Source of the DNA: Actinomycetota bacterium
Lineage (GTDB): Bacteria; Actinomycetota; UBA4738; CADDZG01; WHSQ01
Assembly: GCA_030448085.1 (NCBI GenBank)
Contig: JAUJNU010000048.1
Span: forward strand, 1-15,376
DNA length: 15,376 nt
Direction of reading: 5' to 3'
Made by a program: the position numbers and the translations under genes. Of this stretch, positions 7,213 to 15,105 are shown piece after piece. The notes beneath the pieces were generated by a model. It had not been told where the DNA came from and did not search any database. It saw only the letters and a list, made by a program, of their open reading frames with translations. Position 1 is the stretch's first letter; every line of letters starts with the position of its first letter.

Positions 7213-8189
7213 GGGCCGCCCCCTTCGCCGTCGGCCCCGCCCACACATCTCCTGGCCGGGTTACTGGGGTCGTCGTTGAATCCGCAGATGACGAATTGCT
7301 GGACGACCTGGTTGAACGTCTTGTACTCGACCGCCTGGGTGTTGTAGTTGTGCCCGGGGGCCCACTTCAGGAACCTCTTTATCGACGTCTGCTCTTCATC
7401 GAGGACGGCGAGGATCACCCTTACCTGGCGGAAGAACGTGCTCATGTCGTCGGTGTGGGCCTCGAGATAGCTCCTGCTCCCCTTCGCGAGGTCGGCCAGG
7501 TTGATGACAGCCTGCTCGAGCCGAAGGCTCTCCTCCCGGAGCATCTTCAGCGCCTTCGCGCTGTTCGCGACCGAGCGGGCGTGCTCGTCCGCCCGGGGAG
7601 CGAGGGTGTCGTTGAAATCCTTCAGGGAGTGGATGAGTGAGACGATCTCTTTCGACTCTCCCTCATAGGCGTGGATGATGTCCCTGTAGTTGCTCAACAG
7701 GTTCCTGATCTGCAGGCCGTTCCCTCCGAAACCCTTGCCGCCTTCGTCGATGAGGATGGCGAGCTGTGAGGCGGACAGAGCACCGAACAGGTCCGACCCC
7801 TCGGCAACGAGGTCCTCGAGGTCGCTCCTCACGAGCGTTGACTCGATGTGGTCTCCGTCGGCGAGCAGCGGGGCATCGGCGGTGAGGTCCTCGGGCAGGA
7901 CGATGTCGACGATGCGCTCTCCGAGGACACTGGTCCTGCGCACCCGGGCGGTGACGCCCTCGGGCACTTTCGCGTCCGCGTCGAGGTTCATCGTGACGAG
8001 GGCCTCGTTCCCTGCGAGCTCTATCGAGGCGATGTCGCCCACTTGGATGTCGGCCATCGTGACGGGAGCCTGGGTGGCGAGGTCTCCGACGTCGGAGAAT
8101 GTGGCGGTTACCTGGATCTGCTCGGTGCCGCAGCCGGCCAGAACGAGTGAGGCCAGGGCGAGGGCGATGGTGAGGGCTACCTTTCTCAC
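7209..8189 (-). CDS. mceE: Mce family lipoprotein, fifth of operon (MceE/LprK-type), 326 aa
   Basis: GTG 8187-8189 shares one base with the mceD stop (TAGTG) and follows a run of G that can serve as ribosome binding site. Residues 1-19 are a signal peptide ending in a canonical lipobox LAGC with acylated Cys20, as in mycobacterial LprK/MceE. The Mce domain follows, about residues 24-100 (IQVTATFSDVGDLATQAPVT, VQVGDIA-type segment, TSVLGERIVDIVLPED). A long helical region contains NLLSNYRDIIHAYEGESKEI and related heptads. The end, with FVICGFNDDPSNPARRC, has two cysteines that may pair outside the membrane. The frame is intact. The product is expected to be anchored by lipid on the outer face of the cytoplasmic membrane and to join the hetero-hexameric Mce assembly. 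Confidence 0.92.
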   Translation of the reverse strand: MRKVALTIALALASLVLAGCGTEQIQVTATFSDVGDLATQAPVTMADIQVGDIASIELAGNEALVTMNLDADAKVPEGVTARVRRTSVLGERIVDIVLPEDLTADAPLLADGDHIESTLVRSDLEDLVAEGSDLFGALSASQLAILIDEGGKGFGGNGLQIRNLLSNYRDIIHAYEGESKEIVSLIHSLKDFNDTLAPRADEHARSVANSAKALKMLREESLRLEQAVINLADLAKGSRSYLEAHTDDMSTFFRQVRVILAVLDEEQTSIKRFLKWAPGHNYNTQAVEYKTFNQVVQQFVICGFNDDPSNPARRCVGGADGEGGGP

Positions 8190-9508
8190 TATGGCCCCCC
8201 CGTCAGTTGGTCCCCGGCGGGAATCGCTCCCGACGCCTCTTCGAGGATCTCCTTGAGGATCTTGTCGAGCTCGCCCCCGGGGTCGCGGTCCTCCTGTTTC
8301 TTGTTGCGCCTGCACCTCTGGGGGTGCTTGGCGTCCTTGCAGCTCTTGCTGAGGCCCAGCTCCTTCGAGACCTCCTTCTCCTCCTCGACCGGCAGGTTGC
8401 GGACGGCCTCCTCGAGGACCTCGCCCGGGGTGTTCATCTCGCCGCCACAACGTCCCGGTCCGGTGCAGAACAGGTGCGGCATCTTGTTCTCCCAGTAGCG
8501 GCCTTGCGAGCAGTCGGGAAGCCCGAGCTCTTTGCACAGCTCCGCCAGCCGTTCCTTCAGCCGCTTCTCGATCAGCTGCTCGAGGGGCTCGCCCTGGTTC
8601 AGCAGGCGCAACCAGTCCCGCTCCCGGTCGTCCGCGCGCTGCGCCGTGTCGAACAGCCGCGAGGCCCAATGCTGGGTGCGGGAGAGCTTCTCCGCGTTCT
8701 TGCTGAGGGTGCGCATCGTGCGGGTGAGGGTCTGGATGTCCTGACCGAGAGGGTTCCTGTGCTCGATCAGGAGGGAGGCCAGCTCCGCCGCGGCCTGGTT
8801 CAGGCCGGTGATAGTGCCCTCGAGGGCGGCGCGGTTCCTATTGAGGGTCTTGCCGACCACGTTGTAGGACTTGATGAGGCGGCCGATCCCCTTCTGGCGA
8901 GTGGCGAGCGCGTTCGTCAACGTGTTGAACTCCTGGATCAAGCCCGAAAGGGACTCCCGCTTGTTGGCGAGCACCCCTACGGCGTTGGACCCGGCCTCGA
9001 TCAAGTGGTTGAGGTCGTCGCCGTTTCCTTCCAGCACCTCGGCGGCATTCGAGACGAACTCGGCGACCTTGGTGGGGTCGAGCTCACCGAAGTAGTCCTG
9101 GAGGCTCCGGAGCAACTCGTCCTGCTCGGCCGGAACCCCGGTCCGGGCCAGGTCGATCGTGTCACCGGTGAACTCGGGGCCCCCCGCGTACGCGGGGAAG
9201 AGCTGGATGTAACGCTCGCCGAGGAGGGAGATGGGGACGATCGTCGCCTGGACGTCGGAAGGGAGACGGATGTCCGGAGCATCGATACGGAACGTGACAT
9301 CCACGCCATCCTCTACATTCTCGACTTCGATCACTCGTCCGATGTTCACGCCCAGGACCCGGACGCTGTTGCCGGGGAAGACCTGGATCGCCCGAGAGAA
9401 CCGGGCCTTAATCACTCTGCCCTCCGGCTCATCGCCGCCGATGAGGGAGCACGCGGAGCCGAAGAGCGCGAGCACCAAGGTCAGCGCGATGAGAGCTCGT
9501 TTCGTCAT
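8189..9508 (-). CDS. mceD: Mce family protein, fourth of operon (MceD-type), 439 aa, lipoprotein-like N-terminus
   Basis: ATG 9506-9508 overlaps the mceC stop (ATGA) and has a strong GAGGAGGTG ribosome binding site. Residues 1-19 form a signal peptide ending LFGSAC, so Cys20 could be lipid-modified although the box is not canonical (Gly at -3). The Mce domain spans about 30-110 (ARFSRAIQVFPGNSVRVLGV, ISLLGERYIQLFP). A long helical region follows, with LATRQKGIGRLIKSYNVVGK and TGLNQAAAELASLLIEHR. From about residue 330 comes a charged tail with six cysteines (ELCKEL, PDCSQ, FCTG, RCGGE, KSCKD, RCRRN), which is unusual enough to note. The frame is intact. It shares the operon's import role. Confidence 0.9.
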   Translation of the reverse strand: MTKRALIALTLVLALFGSACSLIGGDEPEGRVIKARFSRAIQVFPGNSVRVLGVNIGRVIEVENVEDGVDVTFRIDAPDIRLPSDVQATIVPISLLGERYIQLFPAYAGGPEFTGDTIDLARTGVPAEQDELLRSLQDYFGELDPTKVAEFVSNAAEVLEGNGDDLNHLIEAGSNAVGVLANKRESLSGLIQEFNTLTNALATRQKGIGRLIKSYNVVGKTLNRNRAALEGTITGLNQAAAELASLLIEHRNPLGQDIQTLTRTMRTLSKNAEKLSRTQHWASRLFDTAQRADDRERDWLRLLNQGEPLEQLIEKRLKERLAELCKELGLPDCSQGRYWENKMPHLFCTGPGRCGGEMNTPGEVLEEAVRNLPVEEEKEVSKELGLSKSCKDAKHPQRCRRNKKQEDRDPGGELDKILKEILEEASGAIPAGDQLTGGP

Positions 9509-10774
9509 GGCGCCACCTCCTCGAGCTCATCTTCCAGCTCGTCCCCGACCCCGGCTTCGCCGGTGACTGAGTCGATCAGGTCCCCCACGTCGCCCGCCGG
9601 CGCCTGAGGCGTGTCCTCGCCCCCGTCACTAGCCCCGGGGATGGTGGTCGTGACCGGAGGTGGTGGGACGGGCACAGGCCCTCCTCCGTCATCGTCTTCC
9701 TTCTCGCACTCATCGGCCTCATCGCCGAGGAGCTTGTCGAGGCCTGGTCGAGCGTGCCGCAGGGGCCCGAGGAAAGCGTCCACCCCTAGGGGGCCGAGCG
9801 ACTGCACGAAGATGTTCGCCCACCTGTTGGGGATCCCCTTGGAGTAACCCACGCTCTGATACCCGCGGACCGCAACCTCGAGATAGAGAGATGGTCGCCG
9901 CCAGGTCGACCTGGTGCTGGTCGATCGTTCGGAAGGTCTTGTGCAGGTTCCTGAGCGAAGAGTCGAGGGTCGTACGGTTCCGGCTGACGAGGCTCGCTAC
10001 CTCGTGGGATGCCCGGTCGGTGGTCTTGAGCAGACGCTCGAGGTTCGCCGTGCGCTCGGCAAGGTTCCCGAGGATCACGTTGTAGTTGTCGATGAACCTG
10101 ATAAGGGTGTCGTCTTTGTCTGCGAACGTGGCCCCGATGGTGCGGAGAGAGTCGATCAGGCGGCTGAGCTCCTCCCGCCTGTCGTCGATGGCGGTAGCAA
10201 CGGTCGTCACGCTTCGGATGAGGGTTGTGATCTCGGTGCGCTTGCCGTCCGTGATCTTCGTGACCTCCTCCATGAAGGTCTCGAACGCCTCGGCATCCGA
10301 CTTCTCCAGGAGGTCGACGGAGGTGTCCGCGAGTTCTACCAACTCGACCGGGGTGTGGGTGCGCTCGAGGGGGATGACGCCCCCGTCCGCGATCATCTCT
10401 TCCTCGTCCCCGTAATAGAAGGTGACCGTCTTCTTTCCGAGCAGCGTCTCGACGACGATCTCGGCTCTCGAGTCGACCGGCATGACGACCTCGGAGTTCA
10501 CGTTCATGTCTACGTTCACTGCCCCGTTGATGATGGCGACCTTGTCCACCTTCCCGGCCTTGATGCCGGCGACCCTCACGTCGTCTCCCGCCTTCAACCC
10601 CGCCGCGTCCGAGAACACGGCGGTTAGCTGATAGGTGTCCTTGAACTTCCCGCCGGACAGGAGCAGCGCGCCGGCCGTGAAGGCGAGGATGAGCAATGCC
10701 GCCACCGCTCCGATGATCAGCTGGTTGCGTTCGAGGACGGAGGTGCCGCCCTTCCGGCGACCGAAGAGCCTCAT
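9505..10774 (-). CDS. mceC: Mce family protein, third of operon (MceC-type), one frameshift
   Basis: ATG 10772-10774 overlaps the terminal TGA of mceB (ATGA). RLFGRRKGGTSVLERNQLII, then the hydrophobic GAVAALLILAFTAGALLL, is a membrane anchor. The Mce domain follows at about residues 45-125 (TYQLTAVFSDAAGLKAGDDV, VETLLGKKTVTFYYGDEEE). Helical repeats carry RSVTTVATAIDDRREELSRL and FIDNYNVILGNLAERTANLE. Near 9890 the frame shifts inside a TCTCTCT run; the next frame continues LEVAVRGYQSVGYSKGIPNR, then WANIFVQSLGPLGVDAFLG. The C-terminus is acidic and Pro-rich (PVPVPPPPVTTTIPG) and ends at TGA 9505-9507. Read through, it is about 422 residues. A single indel in a dinucleotide repeat suggests sequencing error, though slippage is conceivable. 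Confidence 0.88.
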
Positions 10775-11950
10775 CGGTCGGCCCCCAGGAGCATGAACCT
10801 CGGATCGATTCGATCCCCTGAGGCCGCGCCGGCTCACGCTCGGTCTCAGGCGGGGTGGCGCCGACCCCGCCTTTCTTTCCCCGTGATAGCGCTGGCCCTT
10901 CGGGCAGGGGACGCAGGGTCTCCCACCCGCGGACGACCTCCCCTGTCGCTGTGCTGGTCATCGGTCTCTTCCTGCACGACGACCGTGTCGGAGTTCGAGT
11001 CTTCGATCAAGAGCTTGATGATCCGCACGTTGAAGTACTCGCCCCAACTGGAGGTCTGGTGGTAGCTGACCGTGCCCAGGGGAAGCGACCGGAGGGTCCT
11101 GCCGAGATTCTTCCTGTTGCGCGCCAGGTTCCCGGCGACGTTGTCCAGGCTGGCGAGTGAAATGTCGATGTTCTCGCGGTTCTCCACGAGGAACCGGTCC
11201 AGCTCGTCCTGCACCACCGCGAAGTTGTCGACGAGGGAATTGATGTCGCTGGTGCGCCTTTCCAGCACGACGCCTATCTCATCGAGGTTCTCGAAGATGT
11301 CGCCCAGCGCCTCGTCCTGGCTCGCCGTAGGCGGCGGTCACTGTGTCGGCGCTCTCCAGGAGACCCTTGATCTCGTCGTCTTCCTTGGCCAGCGTCTTGA
11401 ACAGGCTCGCACCGTCGTCGATGAGCTGACGCACGTCTTTCTCGTTGCCCTCGAGCGCGGTGTTCACCGAGTCGAGGAAGGCGTTCGCCTGCTCGGGGTC
11501 GATGGCCTTCAGGATGGGGCCGATCCGGTTCAGGAACTCACCGATGTCGTTGACGTCCCTCGTGTGGTCGTCTGTGATGCGATCGCCCTCCGCGTACATG
11601 ACCGAGCCCTCGCCCGGGAAGACGTACAGATAGCGCTGGCCGAGGACGTTCCTCCAGCGGATCGCGACCTCGGAGTCGGTCGGGAGCTGTACGTGATCGT
11701 CGATGTTGAAGCGGACGATCGCTTTGCCGTTCTCGATCTCCGCAGACTCGACCCGGCCGACGTCGACGCCTGCCAGCTTCACCGCGTCCCCCTTGAGCAC
11801 ACCCGTCGCGTCCGAGAACTCCGCCTCCAGGATGTAAGTGTCGGAGAAGATCCGGGAGTTGGCGAGCTTGATGCCCAACGCGCCCGTGGCCACGCTGCAG
11901 ATCGCCGCGAAGATCAGGACCTTGACGAGCATCACCTTGTTGATGTTCAA
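10771..11950 (-). CDS. mceB: Mce family protein, second of operon (MceB-type), frameshifted
   Basis: The preferred start is TTG 11948-11950, which overlaps the mceA stop (TTGA) and has GAGGGG six bases upstream; a GTG at 11971 in the same frame is the alternative. NKVMLVKVLIFAAICSVATG is the membrane anchor. The Mce domain spans about 38-115 (YILEAEFSDATGVLKGDAVK, RWRNVLGQRYLYVFPGEGS). The frame shifts near 11330, where one extra G turns a probable TACGCGAGC into TACGGCGAGC; it continues SQDEALGDIFENLDEIGVVL through SSWGEYFNVRIIKLLIEDS. In the low-complexity tail at least one more shift is needed, because the end RIDPRFMLLGADR lies in a third frame and stops at TGA 10771-10773 across the mceC start. 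Read-through length is about 393 residues, somewhat above 340-350 for typical MceB. Confidence 0.85.
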
Positions 11951-13026
11951 ATCTGGCCCCTCTGCACACACACGGGGATCAGGTCACGGACCTCTTTCGG
12001 GAAGGCCTTGCACACCTGCTTGATCTCGCCGCTCCCAGGCTCGCCTCCGCCTTCCTCGTCACCACCGATGAAGTTCGTGAACCCGGCGCCTGCGCTGTGG
12101 TCGGGCAGCAGGAAGAAGTCGTCGATCGGCTGACCCAGCTTGTACACATACCGATACAGCCCGTGCACCAGGTCGCGCAGTCCCTCGGGGTTCCGGGCGA
12201 TCGTTCCCAGAACGATCTCCTGGGTGCGATAGAGCTCGTCCCATGATTCACGGTCCAGGACGAGAAGGTCTCTCAGGTCCCTGGAGAAAGGCACGACGGC
12301 TCGAAGGGCTCGGTCGAGGTTCCGCTGGGCTTCCTCGGAGGCATAGACGGGAACGCCTTCGTTGATCGCATCCGCCAGCCGGTTGAGGTCGACGCCCTTC
12401 TTCTTCAGCTCCCCGAAGAGGGTCTCGAAGTCCCGAAGGGCCTCGATCTGAGGGTCGAGTGTGTTGGCGAAGAGCTCTGACAGGTCGCTGTTCGCCTCGA
12501 ACCCTCTGTCCACGTCGACGCCGTGCCCGCGCGACGCACGAGCCAGCTCCGTGATGAGGTTCGCCGCGTCATCTGGATCGATAGCGTCCAGCACGTGGAC
12601 CCCGTCCTCCAGCAGGTCCTCCAGCTCGGGGCCGATGCGAGCGTTGGCAACGATGTCGCCGTCGGCGAAGAAGGGGCCGGATGTATCGGGGTCGAACTGC
12701 ATGTCGATGTACTTCGCCCCCAACGGGGTCTTGAGAGAGATGACGGCTTCCGCGGCCTTCGGGATCTGGTAGTCGTCCTCGATCTCCAGGGTCAATCGGG
12801 CGCGACGGTCGACCAGGTCGATGCCTGAGACCTTTCCTACCTTTACTCCGCGCACCCTCACGTCGGCGTTCACCTTGAGCTGTTGTCCCGCCCGATCGAG
12901 GTCGGCCGTCAGGTAGTAGTAGTCGCCGAAGGCCCCGTAGGCGTAGCTGACGCTGTAGTAGACCCCTGCGCTGACGAGCGCGAGGAAGAGCAGCCCTCCT
13001 ACGGTGACGAGGAGACGCCTGGTCAT
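11947..13026 (-). CDS. mceA: Mce family protein, first of operon (MceA-type), 359 aa
   Basis: ATG 13024-13026 overlaps the yrbEB stop (ATGA); an upstream GTG at 13059 is rejected because it would add 11 Arg-rich residues inside yrbEB. Residues 5-27 are a membrane anchor (LLVTVGGLLFLALVSAGVYY). The Mce domain is about 36-113 (YYLTADLDRAGQQLKVNADV, VRGVKVGKVSG, KTPLGAKYIDMQFD). Helical repeats follow, including LSELFANTLDPQIEALRDFE and RALRAVVPFSRDLRDLLVLD. Near the end, QVCKAF and IPVCVQ give two cysteines that may form a disulphide. The frame is intact. The product should sit in the periplasmic space as one of six Mce subunits forming the substrate tunnel above the YrbE pair. Confidence 0.93.
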   Translation of the reverse strand: MTRRLLVTVGGLLFLALVSAGVYYSVSYAYGAFGDYYYLTADLDRAGQQLKVNADVRVRGVKVGKVSGIDLVDRRARLTLEIEDDYQIPKAAEAVISLKTPLGAKYIDMQFDPDTSGPFFADGDIVANARIGPELEDLLEDGVHVLDAIDPDDAANLITELARASRGHGVDVDRGFEANSDLSELFANTLDPQIEALRDFETLFGELKKKGVDLNRLADAINEGVPVYASEEAQRNLDRALRAVVPFSRDLRDLLVLDRESWDELYRTQEIVLGTIARNPEGLRDLVHGLYRYVYKLGQPIDDFFLLPDHSAGAGFTNFIGGDEEGGGEPGSGEIKQVCKAFPKEVRDLIPVCVQRGQI

Positions 13027-13847
13027 CCGGCGATGCTCACGGTGTCGCCGCCGCCCCACATGAGCAGCGAGAGGAAGAGGTTGAGGATGACCACCACGAC
13101 GATCGACAGCCGGATCGCCTTCCCGGTAGCGACGCCCACTCCGGCGGGCCCGCCGCTCGCGTTGTACCCGTAGTAGCAGTGGATCAGGGTAACGACCACG
13201 GCGAAGATCATCGCCTTGATGAGGCTGTAATAGATGTCTATGGCGGGCAGGAACTGGTGGAAGTAATGGGTGTAGGTACCCGAGGAAAGCGCGAAGAACT
13301 TCGTGACGATCGCCTGCGTTGCCAGGTACGAGGAGAAGAGAGCAGCGAGGTAGAGCGGGATCATCGTCAGGAGCGCCGCCCAGATCCGGGTAGCCACCAT
13401 GTAGACGAGCGAGGGGATCGCCATGGTCTCGAGCGCATCGATCTCCTCTGAGATCCGCGCTGCGCCGAGCTGGGCCGTGTAGCCGGCCCCCACCTGCGCG
13501 GCGAGTGCGATACCGGCGATCAGCGGGGTGATCTCGCGGGTGTTCGCCCAGGACGAAACGAGCCCCACGAACGCTTCGGCTCCGATCTGCTGCAGACCCT
13601 GGTAACCCTCGAGCCCCACCTGGGTGCCGGTGAAGAACGACATCGAGAAGATGACGAAGAACATCCCTGCGCCGAGGATGACGGCGCCGGCGCCGATCGT
13701 GATGTCACCGATCAGGCCGAGGATGATGCCCCTGTACCTGAGGGCACGCGGGAGGGCTGCGATCGCCCGGCGGTAGAACCTCCCCTGGTCCAGCATCTCC
13801 TCGAAAGGGGCGGCGGTGGTCTTGAGAGCCTTGCCTGCTAGTGCCAC
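13023..13847 (-). CDS. yrbEB: YrbE/MlaE-type permease B of the Mce importer, 274 aa
   Basis: GTG 13845-13847 follows GAGGAGAG at good spacing, 12 bases after the yrbEA stop. It is an integral membrane protein of the MlaE fold. It has an N-terminal amphipathic helix (RFYRRAIAALPRALRYRG), a first hydrophobic segment IIGLI-type to VIFSMSF, the conserved cytoplasmic coupling region GYTAQLGAARISEEIDALE followed by MAIPSLVYMVATRIWA, and three further hydrophobic segments (LLTMIPLYLAALFSSYLA, AMIFAVVVTLIHCYYGY, SIVVVVILNLFLSLLMWGGG). The EEIDALE motif is the known contact with the ATPase in this family. It pairs with yrbEA as a heterodimer. The stop overlaps the mceA start. Confidence 0.93.
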   Translation of the reverse strand: MALAGKALKTTAAPFEEMLDQGRFYRRAIAALPRALRYRGIILGLIGDITIGAGAVILGAGMFFVIFSMSFFTGTQVGLEGYQGLQQIGAEAFVGLVSSWANTREITPLIAGIALAAQVGAGYTAQLGAARISEEIDALETMAIPSLVYMVATRIWAALLTMIPLYLAALFSSYLATQAIVTKFFALSSGTYTHYFHQFLPAIDIYYSLIKAMIFAVVVTLIHCYYGYNASGGPAGVGVATGKAIRLSIVVVVILNLFLSLLMWGGGDTVSIAG

Positions 13848-13859
13848 GTCTCTCCTCGC

Positions 13860-14588
13860 CTACAGCTTCTGGGGGACGAAGTTGAAGTACAGGGCGGTAA
13901 GGATGAAGTTCACGAAGAACAGGATGATGAAGGTGATGACGACCGATTGGTTGACGGCGTCGCCGACTCCCTTGGGCCCACCCCTCACGAAGTACCCCTT
14001 GTAGCAGGCGACCATCCCGGCGAGGAAACCGAAGAGCGCTGCCTTGGCCAACGCGACCCACAGGTCGGCGAGTTGCGACAGCTCGTTGAACGAGGCGAAG
14101 TAGCTCGAGCTCGTGACGTGCTGGACCTTGACCGCAAAGAACCAGCCTCCCCCGATCCCGGCGATCGAGACGATCGCGTCGAGGAGGACGGCGACGAGGG
14201 CCGCAGCGAAGAGCCGGGGCATGATGAGCCGATGCACCGGGTCGATCCCGAGCACCTGCATGGCGTCGATCTCATCCCGGATCCGCCTGGAGCCGAGGTC
14301 CGCGCACATCGCCGACCCGCCTGCTCCCGCTATGAGGAGAGCGGTGGCCACGGGAGCCTCTTCGCGCACCACCGCGAGGACCATCGCGGCCCCCATGTGG
14401 GCCTCGGAGCCCAACTCGCGCAGGAACGACCCGACGTGCAGGGAGATGATCATCCCGAACGGGATCGAGACGAGGATGACGGGGACCGTCGTGACCTTGA
14501 TGAGGAACCAGACCTGCTCGAGGAACTCGCCCCGGGGCCAGGGCCGGCGGAACATGACGTGCAGGGACTCGAGACCGATCGAGAACAT
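13860..14588 (-). CDS. yrbEA: YrbE/MlaE-type permease A of the Mce importer, 242 aa
   Basis: ATG 14586-14588 follows AGGAG with a 9-base spacer. The protein has RRPWPRGEFLEQVWFLIKVT, then VPVILVSIPFGMIISLHVG (first helix), SAMCADLGSRRIRDEIDAMQ (ATPase-coupling motif, matching EEIDALE in yrbEB), two more hydrophobic stretches and the ACYKGYFVRGGPKGVGDAV loop that is conserved in the family. It ends FNFVPQKL at TAG 13860-13862. The frame is open upstream and reads GRRTSGFIQEIGK, which aligns with the N-terminus of the permease remnant at 441-710. The natural protein may therefore start about 12 residues earlier, but no ATG, GTG or TTG is present in frame. It opens the mce operon. Confidence 0.92.
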   Translation of the reverse strand: MFSIGLESLHVMFRRPWPRGEFLEQVWFLIKVTTVPVILVSIPFGMIISLHVGSFLRELGSEAHMGAAMVLAVVREEAPVATALLIAGAGGSAMCADLGSRRIRDEIDAMQVLGIDPVHRLIMPRLFAAALVAVLLDAIVSIAGIGGGWFFAVKVQHVTSSSYFASFNELSQLADLWVALAKAALFGFLAGMVACYKGYFVRGGPKGVGDAVNQSVVITFIILFFVNFILTALYFNFVPQKL

Positions 14589-14862
14589 CTTCCCGATCTC
14601 CTGGATGAAGCCGCTAGTCCTCCGCCCGACAGCTACCCGTGAAGCGATGCTCTTCCCCCGCCTTCTCCCGCCGCAGCCGGCCCGTAAAAATACGCTTCTC
14701 CCGGCTGAGGGGGCGCAAGGCAGGCCCCTCAGCCCACTGCTGGAGAAGTGATTGACTTTGTTCGACCCGCGGGAGGATCATCCTGCAAGAGGCGGCTCCC
14801 CCCCGGCCGCTGGGACCTCCTGCGTAGCCTCACCTTCCACGAAGCTCGAGAACCACCAAAGT
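14589..14862 (-). promoter_or_regulatory. Leader region upstream of the mce operon
   Basis: About 274 bases separate the dehydrogenase fragment's stop from the first permease gene. They hold no convincing gene on either strand. The region contains the long hairpin at 14695-14748 and, on the minus strand, an AT-rich patch (plus-strand 14685-14692, TAAAAATA) that reads TATTTTTA and could be a -10 box. No -35 element with proper spacing is clear. The near-palindrome CCAAAGTTTACCTTGG at 14856-14871 overlaps the fragment's stop. Assignment as the operon's promoter region rests on position. Confidence 0.45.
14695..14748. other. Long two-part hairpin in the mce operon leader
   Basis: CTTCTCC (14695-14701) pairs with GGAGAAG (14742-14748), and GGCTGAGGGG (14703-14712) pairs perfectly with CCCCTCAGCC (14725-14734). 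The inner loop is 12 bases; the internal bulge is one base on one side and seven on the other. On the minus strand the structure precedes the operon by about 105 bases and is followed by TATTTTTA after roughly two bases of spacer. It could be a terminator for the dehydrogenase upstream, an attenuator or a repressor site. Confidence 0.55.
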
Positions 14863-15105
14863 TTACCTTGGCTGGGGGTAAACCATTCTTCCCGAGATGA
14901 TCCTGTGGTGGATCTCGCTCGTCCCTTCGACGATGGCGAAATAGCGGGCATCTCGGTAGAGCCGCTCGATGGGGTACTCGCGCATGTACCCATAGCCGCC
15001 GAAGACCCTGATGGCTGCGTCGGTCACCTCTAGAGCGGCCTCACTAGCCAGGAGCTTGGCCATCGAGACGATCTCGGGAACCTCCCGCCCTTCGTCGTAG
15101 AGCCA
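14863..15105 (-). pseudogene. C-terminal fragment (~80 aa) of a third acyl-CoA dehydrogenase
   Basis: The reading frame begins abruptly with [20 protein letters not shown] and continues SEAALEVTDAAIRVFGGYGY, REYPIERLYRDARYFAIVEG, TSEIHHRIISGRMVYPQPR, then TAA at 14863-14865. This is the FAD-contacting C-terminal helix bundle of short/medium-chain acyl-CoA dehydrogenases, with the FGGYGY and EGTSEI motifs intact. The other ~300 residues are absent; upstream of 15104 the sequence is truA. The gene is therefore cut at a join. It may once have been a neighbour of the mce operon on the same strand, in keeping with a lipid-degradation context. Confidence 0.88.

Noticed and set aside
8207..9607. 466-codon open frame on the plus strand
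   Set aside because: It is exactly antisense to mceD, whose motifs, ribosome binding site and overlaps are clear. The translated product is Leu/Val/Arg/Glu-rich without family features, as expected for a shadow frame in high-GC DNA.
10086..10415. Plus-strand 109-codon frame, serine-rich
   Set aside because: It is antisense to mceC. The Ser-rich composition comes from reading Glu/Asp/Arg-rich codons on the opposite strand.
9786..10961. 391-codon open frame on the minus strand
   Set aside because: It is a +1 frame of mceC/mceB and very rich in Arg, Gly and His. Mce motifs are in the other frames; only a short part might be used if a frameshift in the mceB tail passes through it.
14753..14785. 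TTGACT at 14753-14758 as a plus-strand -35 promoter element
   Set aside because: No acceptable -10 element lies 16-18 bases downstream and no plus-strand gene follows.
14856..14871. CCAAAGTTTACCTTGG as an operator palindrome
   Set aside because: It has one mismatch, overlaps the dehydrogenase stop codon and is over 250 bases from the first permease. Chance is a sufficient explanation.
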